A stretch of 29,352 nt of DNA from Neisseriaceae bacterium HSC-16F19 (GTDB taxonomy: Bacteria > Pseudomonadota > Gammaproteobacteria > Burkholderiales > Neisseriaceae): contig NZ_JALJZY010000024.1 of the NCBI RefSeq assembly GCF_024171525.1, forward strand, positions 1 to 29,352. Direction: 5' to 3'. The position numbers and the translations under genes were made by a program. Under the pieces are notes generated by a model. It did not search any database. It was not told where the DNA came from and saw only the letters and a list, made by a program, of their open reading frames with translations. Numbering within the stretch: position 1 is the first letter of the stretch; each line of letters begins with the position of its first letter. Of the stretch, positions 28,764-29,352 are shown piece after piece.

Positions 28764-29352
28764 AAAATATCCTTGGCCAAATGCACCCCGCCGTTCGTGT
28801 GTTGCGGAATGCGGTTAATCGAATTTTGACGCGGCGGCTTGGATCCTCCCGGCGGATGATGGTCAGCATCACGCAACAGCCATTCCGCCTTGAAACCACG
28901 CCAGCCCCGTTCACAGCAAACCGTAATCGCCTGCGTCAACGACAACCCCGCACTGTTCGCCTCCCGCTCAATCCCCGCCAAAGCCGTTTTCGTCAGCGGC
29001 GCCTTGTGCAGATTGCGCAAAGCCATGTAGTCCGCAGCCAGCTGCCCGTCTATGCCCCGGTCTGCCAGCAGGTTGTATGCGGCCAGTTCCAAAGCCGCCG
29101 CCGACGGCTGCCGTTTTTTCGGCTTGGCAGGTTTGGTCTGTTCGGCAGTGCAATCAGGCGCAGACGCGCCAGCGTGTGCGTCACTGTATTGGTTCATTGA
29201 CTGATTCATTGACTGGTTTTTATTGACTGGTTCGGGTGTAGCAGTTACACCACCCCCTGGTGTAGCAGTTACACTAGGTGGTGTAGCAGTTACACTAGGT
29301 GGTGTAGCAGTTACACTAGGTGGTGTAGCAGTTACACTAGGTGGTGTAGCAG
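28760..29352 (-). CDS. Replication initiator (lambda O-like), C-terminal part
   Basis: The frame is open from 28760 to the right edge, so the start is outside. From the edge it encodes repeats of ATPPSVT, then a linker and a basic stretch (KPAKPKKRQPSAAAL). The C-terminal domain is LADRGIDGQLAADYMALRNLHKAPLTKTALAGIEREANSAGLSLTQAITVCCERGWRGFKAEW, which I recognise from phage replication proteins next to DnaC-like loaders. It should bind the iterons and recruit the loader. An internal Met (29209) is not the real start. The repeats are themselves origin-like (see 29236). Confidence 0.8.
   Translation of the reverse strand, partial: ATPPSVTATPPSVTATPPSVTATPPSVTATPGGGVTATPEPVNKNQSMNQSMNQYSDAHAGASAPDCTAEQTKPAKPKKRQPSAAALELAAYNLLADRGIDGQLAADYMALRNLHKAPLTKTALAGIEREANSAGLSLTQAITVCCERGWRGFKAEWLLRDADHHPPGGSKPPRQNSINRIPQHTNGGVHLAKDIL
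29236..29352. repeat. Iteron array (origin-like) inside the initiator gene
   Basis: GTGTAGCAGTTACAC, a hyphenated palindrome (GTGTA/TACAC), occurs at 29236, 29260, 29281, 29302, 29323 and partly at 29344. Spacing is 24 once and then exactly 21 bases. The unit is a multiple of three, so it encodes a seven-residue repeat. The array continues past the edge. It is likely the replication origin, as in lambda, whose origin is inside gene O. Confidence 0.8.

Noticed and set aside
29236..29352. Possible CRISPR array
   Set aside because: The units are contiguous, 21 bases long, palindromic and in frame with a gene, without variable spacers. Iterons explain them better.
1..29352. tRNA genes, integrase, insertion sequences or a separate lysis cassette
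   Set aside because: I read both strands for these and found no supporting pattern. They may lie outside the window.

Overview
The window is about 29 kb of the late and middle part of a temperate, contractile-tailed (myovirus-type) prophage in a Neisseriaceae host. Host evidence is the DNA uptake sequence AGGCTGCCTGAA, present 14 times as a perfect 12-mer. This is the dialect I associate with Simonsiella-like Neisseriaceae. Two copies of another dialect (AGGCTACCTGAA) occur only in the 15.7-16.4 kb cassette. Almost all genes are on the minus strand, so the phage map reads from the right edge to the left, with short or ATGA-type overlaps typical of one long operon. I see no integrase, tRNA, rRNA, insertion sequence or CRISPR array.

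Right end (26.3-29.35 kb), replication and middle genes: a lambda-O-like replication protein that runs off the edge, with origin-like iterons inside its coding sequence; a DnaC-like helicase loader; a small Cys-rich protein; NinG; NinB; and a Q-like antiterminator candidate. A plus-strand zinc-ribbon gene follows. Then comes a promoter with a terminator directly behind it, which resembles the lambda late promoter and its Q-dependent terminator and probably drives the late operon.

Late head module (12.5-25.7 kb): terminase small and large subunits, a DUF1073 portal with an extra C-terminal domain, MuF, DUF2213 (probable protease/scaffold), a cement protein, the DUF2184 major capsid protein, then head-tail connector genes and a second protein with a nuclease-like C-terminal domain. 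The portal and this second protein carry nearly identical linkers in front of unrelated C-terminal domains. Tail module (0-12.5 kb): tail terminator, DUF3383 sheath, DUF3277 tube, two tail chaperones joined by a -1 frameshift, a tape measure with two cell-wall hydrolase domains, Dit-like protein, baseplate plug, hub, spike, gp25-like wedge, gpJ, DUF2612, tail fibre and a partial fibre assembly gene.

The late operon is interrupted by accessory material. The main cassette (15.0-17.1 kb) holds a KilA-N/ORF6C antirepressor-like gene preceded by an RNA element with the architecture of the P1 C4 antisense RNA. Divergent from it is a plus-strand operon with a 22-residue membrane peptide and a ribbon-helix-helix protein, and a palindromic operator overlaps its promoter. 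Five small membrane-protein genes in two related families sit between late genes, several behind a repeated GC-rich hairpin. Other RNA-like elements with long closing stems lie at 12.9, 19.8, 21.5 and 21.6 kb. Two 84-bp direct repeats mark past recombination at the portal 3' end. Domain and family names are recognised from memory and by reading, not by database search.
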